Positions 28,052-39,738 are shown, numbered from the stretch's first letter. The stretch is 64,000 nucleotides of DNA from an uncultured beta proteobacterium (GCA_903838565.1 CAILZB010000133.1:21640-85639); one strand, 5' to 3'. Notes: generated from the sequence alone by a model not told the origin. Program-made: numbers and translations.

Positions 28052-28975
28052 TCAGGGGTTCTCGCCTGCCGCGAGGCGCAGATTGATGTCGGCGATGACG
28101 GCAGGCAGATCGCGCAGGTCGTCGATCACGTAGTGCGCGCCGCTCTCGAGCACCAGCTTCTCCTTGGATGCGAGTTCTTTCAGAGCCAGCTCGGCCGGAC
28201 TCATCCTGCGCACCGCATCCCAGCTGTCGGCCACGTAGTTGCTCCACTTGGAGACGCCCACGCGCCAGCACAGCGGCGCCCCTTCGCCGGCGCCTGACAC
28301 CGTGTCGTCAACCTTGACCGTGCGGCGCAGCGCGTTCTCCAGGTTGTAGACGCCCATGCGCTCCAGATTCTTGATCACCATGTAGGGGGTGGGGCGTGGC
28401 ATTTCGACCTCGTCGCCGGCGCACGCGGTGTCGGGCACGAAACCCTGACCGGCCGCACCCGCCAGCAGCAGGTCCATCATGTCGCGGGTGAAGCCGGTGG
28501 TCACGCCCAGCTTGATGCCCTGGCGCTGCAGGCCCTGAACCACCTCGGCCACGCCCGGCAGCAGGTCGTGGTAGCTGCCCTTACGCAGCAGCGCCAGCTG
28601 CGTGGGGACAAAGTCGGCGAACATCGCGGCCACGTCCGACGGGGCCGGTGCACGGCCGAACTTGGCTTCGAAGCGAGCGCGCACCGAAGGGGTTTCGGTG
28701 ATTGCCTTGATGTGCAGGTCCTTGCGCAATCCCATGGGCTCGCGCGCCTCGGGCATGGTGATCTCCAGCCCGTACTTCTTGAACACCTCGACGAACACGA
28801 TCGCCGGCGCGTCCACGTAGCGGTCCATGGTCGTTCCCGAGCAATCGAGCATCACGTAGCCGACGCTGCGCTCGGTGTTCTCCCGGTCGAACTTCTGCTG
28901 CTGCGCGGCTGCGTGGCGCACGTCCTCGGGCACACGGCCCACGGCTGAAAGCCGGGAAACGACGGATTCGGTCAT
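28052..28975 (-). CDS. phnX: Phosphonoacetaldehyde hydrolase (phosphonatase)
   Basis: This 307-residue HAD-superfamily enzyme cleaves phosphonoacetaldehyde to acetaldehyde and phosphate. The nucleophile is D44 in MLDCSGTTMD. The cap lysine that forms the Schiff base is K85 in MGLRK, with M81. The D44-K85 spacing of 41 equals that of the Bacillus enzyme (D12-K53). An N-terminal extension of about 32 residues precedes the catalytic core. The second ATG is chosen because AGGAG lies 7 bases upstream; the first ATG at 28981 is too close. It lies 9 kb from phnW but shares the candidate operator upstream. Confidence 0.92.
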   Translation of the reverse strand: MTESVVSRLSAVGRVPEDVRHAAAQQQKFDRENTERSVGYVMLDCSGTTMDRYVDAPAIVFVEVFKKYGLEITMPEAREPMGLRKDLHIKAITETPSVRARFEAKFGRAPAPSDVAAMFADFVPTQLALLRKGSYHDLLPGVAEVVQGLQRQGIKLGVTTGFTRDMMDLLLAGAAGQGFVPDTACAGDEVEMPRPTPYMVIKNLERMGVYNLENALRRTVKVDDTVSGAGEGAPLCWRVGVSKWSNYVADSWDAVRRMSPAELALKELASKEKLVLESGAHYVIDDLRDLPAVIADINLRLAAGENP

Positions 28976-29056
28976 GCTCATGCTCCTGTGATTCTTGCGA
29001 TCTGCACAAAGGGTGGCGCCGCCACGATGGCTGCGCCGCAGGGTGCAAGTATTCCG

Positions 29057-29089
29057 ATTGTCGGTTGCAGTTTGTACATTGTCAACAAT
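29057..29089 (-). promoter_or_regulatory. phnX promoter with overlapping operator
   Basis: On the minus strand, TTGACA (29085-29080) and GACAAT (29062-29057) are spaced by 17 bases, giving a sigma-70-type promoter. ATTGTTGACAAT (29089-29078) covers the -35 box. It is identical to the candidate operator at 23505-23516. Binding there would block RNA polymerase, so repression is the simplest model. Confidence 0.65.
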
Positions 29090-29190
29090 TTGCAAAATAG
29101 CCGGGCGTGGATAATCCACCTTGACGCAGGCCGGCGCGATCTCGCGCCGGCCGTCCCGGCAAGATCCCGGCGTGACGAGGAACACACTTC

Positions 29191-30033
29191 ATGACACTCA
29201 GCTGGCCCGTTGTTGGCGCGGTACTCTTTGGTGCGCTGCTGCACGCCGGCTGGAACGCGCTGGTCAAATCCAGCAGCGACAAGGATCTGGATACGGCGCT
29301 GATCCATCTGATCGGCTCCCTGCTGGCGATCCCGATCGTGGCGCTGGTCGGCTGGCCCGACCCCAAGGCCTGGCCTTTCATCGCCGCCTCGGTGCTGATT
29401 CACATCGGTTACTACCTGGCCCTGACCGGTGCCTACCGGCACGGGGACCTGGGCCTGACCTACCCGCTGATGCGCGGCGTGGCGCCGCTGCTGGTGGCGT
29501 TGTCGGCCACTTTCACGCTGCATGAAACGCTGTCGCCGCTGTCCTGGGCCGGCGTGCTCGGCATCAGCGCCGGCGTGCTGGTCCTGGGCCTGAGCCGGCA
29601 CGCGCTGGACAGCCCCAAGGCCGTGAGTTTTGCGCTGGCCAACGCCGTCGTGATCGCCACCTACACCGTGGTCGACGGGCTGGGCGTGCGCGCCTCGGGT
29701 CATGCGCTGCAATATGTCGCAACGCTGTTCATGTTCGATGGCTGGCCCTACGCCTTGCTGATCTTTGCCACGCGTGGCCACGACCTGGGGCGTTATGCGC
29801 GAGCACGCTGGCCCATGGCCACGCTGGGCGCCTGCGGCTCGCTCGGATCCTACGGCATTGCGCTGTGGGCCATGACCGTGGCGCCGGTGGCCACGGTGGC
29901 CGCGCTGCGGGAAACCTCGGTGTTGTTCGCCGTGATGCTGGGCAGCTGGATGCTCAAGGAGCAGGTCACACTGCGGCGCTTCATCGGCGCCTGTACCATC
30001 GTGGGCGGCGTCATGGCCGTGCGCATGGGCTGA
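29191..30033 (+). CDS. EamA/DMT-family transporter
   Basis: This 280-residue inner-membrane protein has ten predicted membrane helices in two EamA repeats (LLHAGWNALVKSSSDK in the first; LKEQVTLRRFIGACTIVGGVMAV in the last). DMT transporters mostly export metabolites or amino acids. It is divergent from phnX across a 215-bp region containing the phnX promoter, so it may belong to the phosphonate regulon, although its own promoter does not show a clear second operator. AGGAA precedes the ATG. Confidence 0.85.
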   Translation: MTLSWPVVGAVLFGALLHAGWNALVKSSSDKDLDTALIHLIGSLLAIPIVALVGWPDPKAWPFIAASVLIHIGYYLALTGAYRHGDLGLTYPLMRGVAPLLVALSATFTLHETLSPLSWAGVLGISAGVLVLGLSRHALDSPKAVSFALANAVVIATYTVVDGLGVRASGHALQYVATLFMFDGWPYALLIFATRGHDLGRYARARWPMATLGACGSLGSYGIALWAMTVAPVATVAALRETSVLFAVMLGSWMLKEQVTLRRFIGACTIVGGVMAVRMG

Positions 30034-30048
30034 GAGCCCGCGCAAGGT

Positions 30049-31932
<1,884 letters not shown>

Positions 31933-31956
31933 GTCAGGGGCTCGGCGCTCAGACGC

Positions 31957-32781
31957 TCACTGCAGCGTCTGGCGGACTTCGCGCGCGTAGGGGTCCATCG
32001 CTTCGAGCTCCCTGGGCTTGAGCTTGCGGTAGCCCTCGAGCTTGTATTTCTCGAAGTAGGCTTTGCCTTCAGCGCTGTCGGCAAAGCTCCAGAGCGCGGC
32101 ATCGATCTTTTCCTTGTGTGCCAGCTGGCGCTTGTTGAGCATGTAGACCCTGCCGGCCAGCGGCTCGCTGATCACCAGAAAGCGCATCTTTGACTGCACG
32201 TCGCGCGTCAGGCTCTGGTAGTTTGCCAGCGAGGTGAAGCCCGCGGCGGCGTCACCGGCCAGCACCAGGCGTGCCACGCTGTCGGAGGCGCTGACATAGC
32301 GCAGCGGCTCCTGGATGCCGTTCTGTTTCAACCAGTGCTGGCCCCACAGCGTGACCAGCGAGGTCGAGGACAGCCCCAGCACGGGCTTGCCCTTGAGGTC
32401 CTTGGCGCTCTTGTAGGGGCTGTTTCCTGCCACCAGCGCCACGGCGCGGAAGTCGGCGCCATAAGTCAGCAGCGGGAGATACTCGGCATCGGTCTGGCCC
32501 AGGCGCGCCTGGTGCCCGGTCGTGACGGCGATGTCGTAGTCCTGGTGCAGCATGCGGCGCGCGAACTCGGTGAAATCGGGCGCGGTCACCACCTCCACCG
32601 GCACGCCCAGCGCCTTTTCCAGCTGCAGCCGCAGCGGCTGGTACATCTCCAGGATCACCCGGGCGCTGGTGTGGGGCGCAATGCCCAGGCGGAAAACCGG
32701 GGGTGTCTGGGCCTGCGCGCTGGCACACAGCAGAACCAGCAAGCTCAGGCATAAGCGCCGCAGGAAGGAAGGAGCAGACAT
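31957..32781 (-). CDS. PhnD-like periplasmic phosphate/phosphonate-type binding protein, sensor-associated
   Basis: This 274-residue exported protein has a signal peptide (LSLLVLLCASAQA, cleavage near 25). The PhnD-type fold is marked by FRLGIAPHTSARVILEMYQPL, YDIAVTTGHQAR and GDAAAGFTSLANYQSL. No ABC transporter genes are adjacent. It is co-transcribed with a hybrid histidine kinase instead, so it most likely presents a ligand to the kinase's periplasmic domain. The ligand is not shown by sequence; phosphonate, phosphite or phosphate analogues are plausible. Confidence 0.85.
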   Translation of the reverse strand: MSAPSFLRRLCLSLLVLLCASAQAQTPPVFRLGIAPHTSARVILEMYQPLRLQLEKALGVPVEVVTAPDFTEFARRMLHQDYDIAVTTGHQARLGQTDAEYLPLLTYGADFRAVALVAGNSPYKSAKDLKGKPVLGLSSTSLVTLWGQHWLKQNGIQEPLRYVSASDSVARLVLAGDAAAGFTSLANYQSLTRDVQSKMRFLVISEPLAGRVYMLNKRQLAHKEKIDAALWSFADSAEGKAYFEKYKLEGYRKLKPRELEAMDPYAREVRQTLQ

Positions 32782-32883
32782 AGGGACAGTCTTATGGGTT
32801 GCAATCCGACCATTTTAGGCAATGACATCGGCTCCGGCGCTGAAACGCCGGGTGCGGCCCGCCTGCGCGCACGGACCCGCCTC

Positions 32884-34131
32884 TCAGATCACGCCATCGG
32901 CGCGCAGTTGTGCCACCTGCTCGACGCTGTAGCCCAGCTGCGCCAGCACCTCCTGCGTGTGTTCGCCCAGCAGCGGTGAACGCGTCACTTCGGTCGCGCT
33001 GTCGGACATCTTGATCGGGTTGCCCACGGTCAGGTACTTGCCGCGCGTGGGATGGTCCACTTCGACGATGGTGCCGGTCTCGCGCAGCGAGGGCTCTTCG
33101 GCGATTTCCTTCATCGACAGGATGGGTCCGCAGGGAATGTCGTATTGGTTCAGGATCTCCATGGCCTCGAACTTGGTCTTGGTCATGGTCCATTCTTCGA
33201 TGCGCGCAAAGATCGGTTTCAGGTGCAGCAGCCGCGCCGCCGGCGTGGCGTGCGCCGCGTCGGTGATCCAGCCCTCCTCGCCGATGACCTTGCACACCGC
33301 GGGCCAGACGGCGGCTTGCGTGATGAAATAGATGTAGGCGTTGGGATCGGTCTCCCAGCCCTTGCACTTCAGGATCGAACCGGGTTGACCGCCGCCGGAC
33401 GAGTTGCCGGCGCGCGGCACCGCCTCGCCGAACTTGCCGTCAGGGTATTGCGGATATTCGTGCATGGTGCCGGTGCGCTCCAGCCGCTGCTGGTCGCGCA
33501 GTTTCACGCGGCACAGATTCAGCACGGAATCCTGCATCGGCGCGAGCACCTTCTGCCCGCGTCCCGTGGTATTTCGTTGGTACAGCGCGGCGACGATGCC
33601 CAGCGCCAGATGCAGACCGGTGCCGCTGTCGCCGATCTGCGCCCCGGTGACCAGCGGCGGGCCGTCGTCAAAACCGGTGGTCGAGGCTGCGCCACCGGCG
33701 CACTGGGCGACGTTCTCGTAGACCTTGCAGTCCTCGTAGGGTCCCGGACCAAAGCCCTTGACCGAGGCCACGATCATGCGCGGGTTGAGTTTCTGGATGT
33801 GCTCCCAGGTGATGCCCATGCGGTCCAGCGCGCCAGGGGCGAAGTTCTCCACCAGCACGTCACACTCCTTGATCAGCGTGTTCAGCACCTCCTTGCCCGC
33901 GGGCTTTTTGGTGTCCAGCGTGATGGAGCGCTTGTTGTGGTTCAGCATGGTGAAGTACAGGCTGTCGACGCCGGGGATGTCGCGCAGTTGGCCGCGCGTG
34001 GCATCGCCTTCGCCGGCGCGTTCGACCTTGATCACGTCGGCGCCAAACCACGCCAGCAGCTGCGTGCAGGTCGGTCCCGATTGGACGTGGGTGAAGTCAA
34101 GGATGCGGACTCCGTCGAGTGCTTTGCTCAT
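32884..34131 (-). CDS. frc: Formyl-CoA:oxalate CoA-transferase paralogue 1
   Basis: This 415-residue family-III CoA-transferase moves CoA from formyl-CoA (or another acyl-CoA) to oxalate. The catalytic Asp is D168 in [16 protein letters not shown]. The N-terminus [13 protein letters not shown] and the glycine-rich loop SSGGGQPG match Oxalobacter Frc. It is a close paralogue of the next upstream gene but lies beyond a strong terminator and needs its own promoter. It might use a different CoA donor, for example acetyl-CoA as in YfdE-type enzymes; this cannot be read from the sequence. Confidence 0.88.
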   Translation of the reverse strand: MSKALDGVRILDFTHVQSGPTCTQLLAWFGADVIKVERAGEGDATRGQLRDIPGVDSLYFTMLNHNKRSITLDTKKPAGKEVLNTLIKECDVLVENFAPGALDRMGITWEHIQKLNPRMIVASVKGFGPGPYEDCKVYENVAQCAGGAASTTGFDDGPPLVTGAQIGDSGTGLHLALGIVAALYQRNTTGRGQKVLAPMQDSVLNLCRVKLRDQQRLERTGTMHEYPQYPDGKFGEAVPRAGNSSGGGQPGSILKCKGWETDPNAYIYFITQAAVWPAVCKVIGEEGWITDAAHATPAARLLHLKPIFARIEEWTMTKTKFEAMEILNQYDIPCGPILSMKEIAEEPSLRETGTIVEVDHPTRGKYLTVGNPIKMSDSATEVTRSPLLGEHTQEVLAQLGYSVEQVAQLRADGVI

Positions 34132-34255
34132 GGGTATTGCTTTCTATCTAAGGCCTGCAGGCCGCGGCGCTCTCGTCAGGAGTGATCGAGGCGATGCCTG
34201 ATATTTTAGGGTCTGCGGCGTGTGCCCACGCCATGTTGTGTCAACATCACGCGCC

Positions 34256-34289
34256 AAAAAAAACGGCGCCTGAAGCAGGCGCCGTTTTT
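34256..34289. terminator. Bidirectional intrinsic terminator of the oxc-frc operon
   Basis: A 10-bp stem (ACGGCGCCTG 34263-34272 with CAGGCGCCGT 34276-34285) and a 3-base loop are flanked by A8 on the left and T5 on the right. It lies 24 bases after the second frc stop and should end transcription coming from oxc before frc paralogue 1. Confidence 0.9.
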
Positions 34290-34313
34290 CATGTCAGGCA
34301 GCTGAGACGCTGC

Positions 34314-35585
34314 TTAGATCGCCTTGGCACTGTGCATGGCCGCAACCTGTTCCTTGCTGTAGCCGAGCTCGGCCAGCACTTCATCGGTGTGCTCGCCCAG
34401 CAGCGGAGACGCCGTGACCACGGGTTTCAGGTCGGAGAACTTGATCGGGCTGCCCACGGTCCAGTAGCTGCCGCGCACCTTGTGCGGCACTTCGACGATG
34501 GAGCCGCTGGCGCGCAGTGACTTGTCGGCGAGCAGCTCCTTCATCGAGAACACCGGCGCGCAGGGGATGTCGTGCTTACGGAAGATGTTGACCGCCTCAA
34601 ACTTGGTCTTGTCCTTGATGAAGTCCTCGATCGTGGCGAAGATGTCCATGATGTGCGGCTGGCGCGCCTTGGGCGTCATGTACAGCGGGTCGGTCTTCCA
34701 CTCGGGCTTGTTCAGCGCGTCGCAGATCGGCGCCCAGGCCTGGCCCTGGATGGTGAAATAGATGTAGGCGTTCGGATCGGTCTCCCAGCCCTTGCACTTC
34801 AGGATCCAGCCCGGCTGTCCGCCGCCGCCGGCATTGCCGCCGCGTGGCACCACCTTGTCGGCGAAAGCTTCCATCTCATGCGGGTACTGGGGATACTCTT
34901 CCAGGTAGCCGACCGTGTCCAGGCGCAGCTGGTCGCGCATCTTGACGCGGCACAGATTGAGCACGGCGTCCTGCATCGCCACGGCGACCTTCTGGCCCTT
35001 GCCGGTCTGCTGGCGGCCGATGTAGGCTGTCAGGATGCCGATGGCCAGGTGCATTCCGGTGTTGGTGTCGCCCAGCGCCGCGGCCGAGATCATCGGGCCA
35101 GCCTGCTCGCCCTTCCACCAGCCGGTGGTGGAAGCCGCGCCGCCGGCGCACTGCGCCACGTTTTCATAGACCTTCAGGTCTTCGTATTCGTGGCCGTCGG
35201 AGAAGCCCTTGACCGAGGCCAGGATCATCTTGGGGTTGAGTTCCTGAATGCGTTCCCAGGTGAAGCCCATGCGGTCGAGTGCGCCAGGACCGAAGTTTTC
35301 GACCATGACGTCGAATTCCTTGATCATCTTTTCCAGCACGGCCTTGCCTTCAGGCTGCTTCGTGTCCAGCGTCAGCGAGCGCTTGTTGCTGTTGAGCATG
35401 GTGAAGTACAGGGCGTCGGCATCGGGCATGTCGCGCAGCTGGCTTCGCGTCACGTCGCCGGAACCGGGGCGCTCGACCTTGATCACGTCGGCTCCGAACC
35501 AGGCCAGCAGCTGGGTGCAGGCGGGGCCGGCTTGCACGTGCGTGAAGTCGATGATCTTGATACCTTGCAGGGGTTTGTTTGACAT
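34314..35585 (-). CDS. frc: Formyl-CoA:oxalate CoA-transferase paralogue 2
   Basis: This 423-residue CoA-transferase is the one most like Oxalobacter Frc: [15 protein letters not shown] at the N-terminus, catalytic D173 in [15 protein letters not shown] and the complete loop [12 protein letters not shown]. It converts oxalate to oxalyl-CoA for Oxc. The second ATG is preferred (AGGAG 8 bases upstream); the first lies 6 bases earlier. It is 31 bases downstream of oxc, in one operon ended by the terminator at 34256-34289. Confidence 0.93.
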   Translation of the reverse strand: MSNKPLQGIKIIDFTHVQAGPACTQLLAWFGADVIKVERPGSGDVTRSQLRDMPDADALYFTMLNSNKRSLTLDTKQPEGKAVLEKMIKEFDVMVENFGPGALDRMGFTWERIQELNPKMILASVKGFSDGHEYEDLKVYENVAQCAGGAASTTGWWKGEQAGPMISAAALGDTNTGMHLAIGILTAYIGRQQTGKGQKVAVAMQDAVLNLCRVKMRDQLRLDTVGYLEEYPQYPHEMEAFADKVVPRGGNAGGGGQPGWILKCKGWETDPNAYIYFTIQGQAWAPICDALNKPEWKTDPLYMTPKARQPHIMDIFATIEDFIKDKTKFEAVNIFRKHDIPCAPVFSMKELLADKSLRASGSIVEVPHKVRGSYWTVGSPIKFSDLKPVVTASPLLGEHTDEVLAELGYSKEQVAAMHSAKAI

Positions 35586-35616
35586 TTTCATTTCTCCTAT
35601 TGAATGATGTACTGAC

Positions 35617-37338
35617 TTACTTTTTCTTGGCCGCGCTTTGCGGATTCAGACTGGTGATGCGACCGCTTTCAGTGCCGGCGGTTTCATCGATGACGGCGTT
35701 GATCAGGGTGGGCTTGCCGGAGCGAATGGCTTCCTCCAGGCCGGCTTGCAGTTCGGCTGGCGTCGCGGCGTTCACGCCCACGCCGCCGAAGGCCTGCATC
35801 ATCATGTCGTAGCGGGCATTCTTCACGAACACCGTGGGCGCCACGTCCGGGCCGCCTGTGGGGTTGACGTCGATGCCGCGGTAGATGCCATTGTTGTTGA
35901 AGACGATCACGCACACCGGCAGGTTGTAGCGGCAAATGGTCTCGATTTCCATGCCGGAAAAACCGAACGCGCTGTCGCCTTCGATCGCGATCACCTGGTT
36001 TCCGGTCTCCACTGCGGCCGCCACGGAAAAGCCCATGCCGATGCCCATGATGCCCCAGGTGCCCACGTCCAGGCGTTTGCGCGGCTTGTACATGTCGACG
36101 ATGCTGCGCGCAAAGTCCAGCGTGTTCGCGCCTTCGTTCACGACGATGGCGTCGGGATTCGCCTTGACCGCGTTGCGGATCACGTTGAGCGCGCTCTGGT
36201 AGTTCATGGGTGAGGGATCCAGCGCCAGCGTGGCGGCCATCTTCACCAGGTTCTTGTCGCGGCGCTCGTAGGTCGCAGACAGCCACTCGGCCGGCGGCTT
36301 GGCCCAGTTTGCCCCCATGCCGGCGAGCAGTGCGCCCACGCAGGAGCCGATGTCGCCGATCAGCGGTGCGGCGATCGCCACGTTGCTGTCGATCTCGGTG
36401 GGCGCGATGTCGATCTGGACAAACTGGCGCTTGGCGGCATTTTCTCCGCCCCAGGTCTTGCCCTTGCCGTGCGACAGCAGCCAGTTCAGGCGCGCGCCGA
36501 TCAGCACCACCACGTCAGCCTCGGCCAGCACATAGGAACGCGCGGCGGACGCCGATTGCTCGTGCGTGTCGGGCAGCAGGCCCTTGGCCATGGACATGGG
36601 CAGGTACGGGATGCCGGATTTCTCGACGAAGGCGCGGATGTCGGCGTCGGCTTGGGCGTATGCGGCGCCCTTGCCCAGCAGGATCAGCGGGCGTTTCGCG
36701 CCCTTGAGCAGGTCCAGCGCGCGCTGCACCGAATCGGGCGCGGGGAGCTGGCGCGGTGCCGCGTCGACCACCTTGATGAGCGAGTTCTTTCCGGCCGTCG
36801 CGTCCATGGTCTGCGAGAACAGCTTGGCGGGAAGGTCCAGGTAAACACCGCCGGGACGGCCCGACACCGCCGCGCGGATGGCGCGGGCGATGCCGACACC
36901 GATATCCTGCGCGTGCAGCACGCGAAACGCCGCCTTGCACAGCGGCTTGGCGATGGCGAGCTGATCCATCTCTTCATAATCACCCTGCTGCAGATCGACG
37001 ATCTCGCGCTCGCTCGAGCCGCTGATCAGGATCATAGGGAAGCAGTTGGTGGTCGCGTTCGTCAATGCCGTCAGGCCGTTGAGGAAGCCGGGGGCTGACA
37101 CCGTCAGCGCAATGCCGGGCTTTTGCGTGAGGAAACCTGCGCCCGCGGCGGCATTGCCGGCGTGCTGCTCGTGGCGGAAGGAGATGACCCGCATGCCCTC
37201 GGCCTGCGCCTTGCGCGTGAGGTCGGTGATCGGGATTCCGGGCACGCAGTAGATGGTGTTGATGCCGTTGAGCTTGAGAGCGTCGATGACGAGGTGAAAG
37301 CCGTCGGTTGTCTCTGTGGATTGCGTATCGTTAGTCAT
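35617..37338 (-). CDS. oxc: Oxalyl-CoA decarboxylase
   Basis: This 573-residue ThDP enzyme decarboxylates oxalyl-CoA to formyl-CoA. The proton-relay Glu is E57 in [13 protein letters not shown]. The ThDP-binding motif runs from GDSAFGFSG to NNNGIYRG near the C-terminus. Family segments such as [10 protein letters not shown] and SAPGFLNGL are intact. The chosen ATG gives the Oxalobacter-like length; the open frame extends 16 codons further upstream. It is the first gene of oxc-frc and diverges from the Crp/Fnr-type regulator. Confidence 0.95.
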   Translation of the reverse strand: MTNDTQSTETTDGFHLVIDALKLNGINTIYCVPGIPITDLTRKAQAEGMRVISFRHEQHAGNAAAGAGFLTQKPGIALTVSAPGFLNGLTALTNATTNCFPMILISGSSEREIVDLQQGDYEEMDQLAIAKPLCKAAFRVLHAQDIGVGIARAIRAAVSGRPGGVYLDLPAKLFSQTMDATAGKNSLIKVVDAAPRQLPAPDSVQRALDLLKGAKRPLILLGKGAAYAQADADIRAFVEKSGIPYLPMSMAKGLLPDTHEQSASAARSYVLAEADVVVLIGARLNWLLSHGKGKTWGGENAAKRQFVQIDIAPTEIDSNVAIAAPLIGDIGSCVGALLAGMGANWAKPPAEWLSATYERRDKNLVKMAATLALDPSPMNYQSALNVIRNAVKANPDAIVVNEGANTLDFARSIVDMYKPRKRLDVGTWGIMGIGMGFSVAAAVETGNQVIAIEGDSAFGFSGMEIETICRYNLPVCVIVFNNNGIYRGIDVNPTGGPDVAPTVFVKNARYDMMMQAFGGVGVNAATPAELQAGLEEAIRSGKPTLINAVIDETAGTESGRITSLNPQSAAKKK

Positions 37339-37409
37339 GTTGAATTTCTGATTTCGTTTGATTTCGCCGCCGTACCCCGGGTGCACAGGTCCACATGCAC
37401 CGAAGGGTT

Positions 37410-37452
37410 ATCATAGGTGTCGGTACTGATTTATCCCGTTGATCGCGGTCAA
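37410..37452 (-). promoter_or_regulatory. oxc promoter with Fnr/Crp-like site
   Basis: TTGATCGCGGTCAA (37439-37452) is a Crp/Fnr-family palindrome (TTGAY-N4-RTCAA). On the minus strand a TATGAT -10 box (37415-37410) is centred 33 bases from the site centre, close to class-II activator geometry. The site lies 56 bases upstream of the divergent regulator gene, so it could also control that gene. Confidence 0.6.
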
Positions 37453-37507
37453 TTTTCGTAAAAATAGCTGCTTTCGACCTTGCCCTTGTCATCCCTCTTT
37501 CGTTCCC

Positions 37508-38116
37508 ATGCTGCTTGTTGAAAACCATCCGGAAAAGGCCGTCATCCGGCTCCAACTCAGGCAGAACATCTTGCTCAAGGACCTGAGCGAAAGCGAGGTC
37601 TGCGACCTCGAGCAGCATCTGGTCGTGCTCGATTGCCACAAGGGCGACGTGCTGCTGCACCAGGGTGTGCACGACATGGAGCAGTACTTCATCCTGGACG
37701 GCATCCTGAAACGCGTGGTGACGAACTCCGTCGCCAAGGAAATGATCCTGCGCTTTGCCGCCGAGCGCGACATGGAGACCAGTTACGCCGCCTGGTGCCT
37801 GAAAACGCCCACGCCCTACAGCATCGTGGCCGTGACCAAGGCGCGGGTGGCCAAATTGCCGCTCAAGCAGTGGATCGCCTTCATCGAGCGCCATGCCGCC
37901 CTGAAGAAATCGTTCGAGCATGATGTGATGCTGGTGATGAGTGAGATCATGGCCCACACCATCACGCTGCATCTGCTCGATGCGCCGGGCCGCGTGCACC
38001 GCTTTGTGCGCAAGCACCCGGAGCTGCTGGACCGCATTCCCAAGAAGGAACTGGCGTCCTATCTGAACATGTCGGCCGAAACCCTGAGCCGTTTGAAGCA
38101 GCACGGGAAAATCTGA
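37508..38116 (+). CDS. Crp/Fnr-family transcriptional regulator of the oxalate locus
   Basis: This 202-residue protein has a cyclic-nucleotide-type beta-barrel (about 20-120; KGDVLLHQGVHDMEQYFILDG). A C-terminal winged helix has the recognition helix in KKELASYLNMSAETLSRLKQHGKI. There is no N-terminal Cys cluster of Fnr, so it is not an oxygen-sensing Fnr; the effector is unknown. No clear Shine-Dalgarno precedes the ATG, and the frame is open further upstream. It sits between oxc and the MFS antiporter, and three similar palindromes flank the oxalate genes. It is probably the local activator. Confidence 0.85.
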   Translation: MLLVENHPEKAVIRLQLRQNILLKDLSESEVCDLEQHLVVLDCHKGDVLLHQGVHDMEQYFILDGILKRVVTNSVAKEMILRFAAERDMETSYAAWCLKTPTPYSIVAVTKARVAKLPLKQWIAFIERHAALKKSFEHDVMLVMSEIMAHTITLHLLDAPGRVHRFVRKHPELLDRIPKKELASYLNMSAETLSRLKQHGKI

Positions 38117-38143
38117 TTCCCCGCGCGGCTTTCATTCAGGTCT

Positions 38144-39415
38144 TCAGTTCACGCTGCCGCGGGCGTTCGTCTCTTCGATGACGCGCTTGCGCATCGGCGC
38201 CAGGATCAGCTTCGCCGACAGGCCCGCGACGATGGAAATCGCTGCCGTGACGATGAACACGCGGTCCCAGTTGCCGCCTGCCGACAGCACCGAGGCAAAG
38301 GGAACCAGGATCGATGCCGTGCCCTTCGCGGTGTAGAGCGTGCCGGCGTTGGCCGCTGCGTTCTTCACGCCGAAGGTGTCGGCGCACAGCGCGGGGAAGA
38401 TGGAGAAGATCTCGCCCCAGAACAGGAACACGAGTGCGGCAAAGGTCATGAACGCGATGGGGTTGTGACCAAAAGACATGAGCCCGAGCAAGGACAGGCC
38501 TTCACCGACGAAGACGACCATCATGGTGTTCTCGCGGCCGATGCGGTCCGAGATGAAGCCGCACAGTGGGCGCGTGAAGCCGTTGGCCAGGTTGTCGATC
38601 GCCAGTGTCAGCGTCAGCAGTGGCAAGGTCACCAGTCCCAGGAAACTCATGGGCAGCTTGGCCAGACCGTAGTCCTTGGCGATCGGGCCGATCTGCGCCG
38701 TGGCCATCAGGCCGCCGGCGGCCACCGCGACGAACAGCAGGTAGGTCAACCAGAACACCGGCGTCTTGACCATCTGGCCGGTGGTGTAGTCCACCTTGCT
38801 CATCACCAGGCGCGTCGCAGCAACCACGCCAGCGGGCGGCTTGGGGCGCACCATGAACAGTGCGATCAGGAAAATCAGCACGCCTTGTCCGATGCCGAAG
38901 AACAGGAAGGTCTGCTCGTAGCCCGAGGTCTGGATCATGTTGGCAATCGGGATCACCGTGACGGCGGCGCCGGCGCCGAAGCCCGCTGCGGTCAGGCCAG
39001 CGGCCAGGCCGCGTTTGTCCGGAAACCACTTGAGCGCGTTGCCCACACAGGTGCCGTAGACGCAACCAGCGCCGATGCCCGAGATCACCGCACCGGCGTA
39101 CAGCATCGTGAGCGAGTCGGCATAGGAGTTGATGACCCAGCCCATACCGCCGAGGATGGCGCCAAAGGCGATCACCGGACGCGGACCGAACTTGTCGACC
39201 GCCCAGCCTTCGATCGGCACCAGCCAGGTTTCAACCACCACGAAGATGGAGAAGGACAGCTGGATGGCGGTCAAACCCCAATGGTTCTTCGCCTCCAGCG
39301 GGCTCACAAAAAGGGTCCAGCCATATTGCAGGTTGGCGATCAGGGCCATGCAAACGATGCCCATGATGAGTTGAAGCCAGCGGGACGGTTCGGCCGCGCT
39401 GTTGGTTTGAGTCAT
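38144..39415 (-). CDS. oxlT: MFS oxalate/formate-type antiporter
   Basis: This 423-residue inner-membrane protein has 12 predicted helices in the OxlT/MFS pattern (LQLIMGIVCMALIANLQYGWTLF at the start; GFGAGAAVTVIPIANMI; PLCGFISDRIGRENTMMVV). AGGAGAC lies 8 bases before the chosen ATG. In oxalotrophs this carrier exchanges oxalate for formate, driving energy gain when coupled to Frc and Oxc. Substrate assignment relies on location next to oxc-frc. It converges on the regulator gene with 27 bases between stops. Confidence 0.85.
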   Translation of the reverse strand: MTQTNSAAEPSRWLQLIMGIVCMALIANLQYGWTLFVSPLEAKNHWGLTAIQLSFSIFVVVETWLVPIEGWAVDKFGPRPVIAFGAILGGMGWVINSYADSLTMLYAGAVISGIGAGCVYGTCVGNALKWFPDKRGLAAGLTAAGFGAGAAVTVIPIANMIQTSGYEQTFLFFGIGQGVLIFLIALFMVRPKPPAGVVAATRLVMSKVDYTTGQMVKTPVFWLTYLLFVAVAAGGLMATAQIGPIAKDYGLAKLPMSFLGLVTLPLLTLTLAIDNLANGFTRPLCGFISDRIGRENTMMVVFVGEGLSLLGLMSFGHNPIAFMTFAALVFLFWGEIFSIFPALCADTFGVKNAAANAGTLYTAKGTASILVPFASVLSAGGNWDRVFIVTAAISIVAGLSAKLILAPMRKRVIEETNARGSVN

Positions 39416-39555
39416 TACGAAGTCTCCTGTTGTTGTCACTGAATAACATTCCATCTCGACGCACGTGCCCGGCTCGCGGGCCTGCCCACCTGGGTGTGCA
39501 GTGCGCTGATCGATACCGCTGTGACCGCAAAACCGGGATTGCAGCGGACCGGACC

Positions 39556-39596
39556 ATTGTCAGTCCGGCGCTGCGGAAGTCATTGACTGCGGACAA
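39556..39596 (-). promoter_or_regulatory. oxlT promoter with Fnr/Crp-like site
   Basis: On the minus strand TTGTCCGCAGTCAA (39596-39583) is centred 31 bases upstream of a GACAAT -10 box (39561-39556). That is the spacing of a class-II Crp/Fnr activator (-41.5). The site matches those near oxc (37439) and the porin (41403). The 5' leader would be about 135 bases. Confidence 0.6.
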
Positions 39597-39667
39597 GTTT
39601 GAAAATAGCGCGTCTAGGTGCTTACCCTAGTGGTGACAGGGGTATTGCGAGCGAACGGCGCAGTGCC

Positions 39668-39696
39668 AAAAAAAATGGCCGAACAAGTCGGCCATT
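39668..39696 (-). terminator. Intrinsic terminator of the porin gene
   Basis: AATGGCCGA (39674-39682) pairs with TCGGCCATT (39688-39696) around a 5-base loop. On the minus strand the stem is followed by a run of T residues (A8 at 39668-39675 on the plus strand). It lies 43 bases after the porin stop. Confidence 0.9.
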
Positions 39697-39738
39697 GAAA
39701 ATTGACCCGGCAGTCAGTTGCGCCGGGTCAAGAGGAGA

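Noticed and set aside
34132..34200. Fourth Fnr-like site upstream of frc paralogue 1
   Set aside because: Only a weak TGATCGAGGCGAT resemblance is present. It lacks the TTGA/TCAA arms, so it is not counted in the oxalate regulon.
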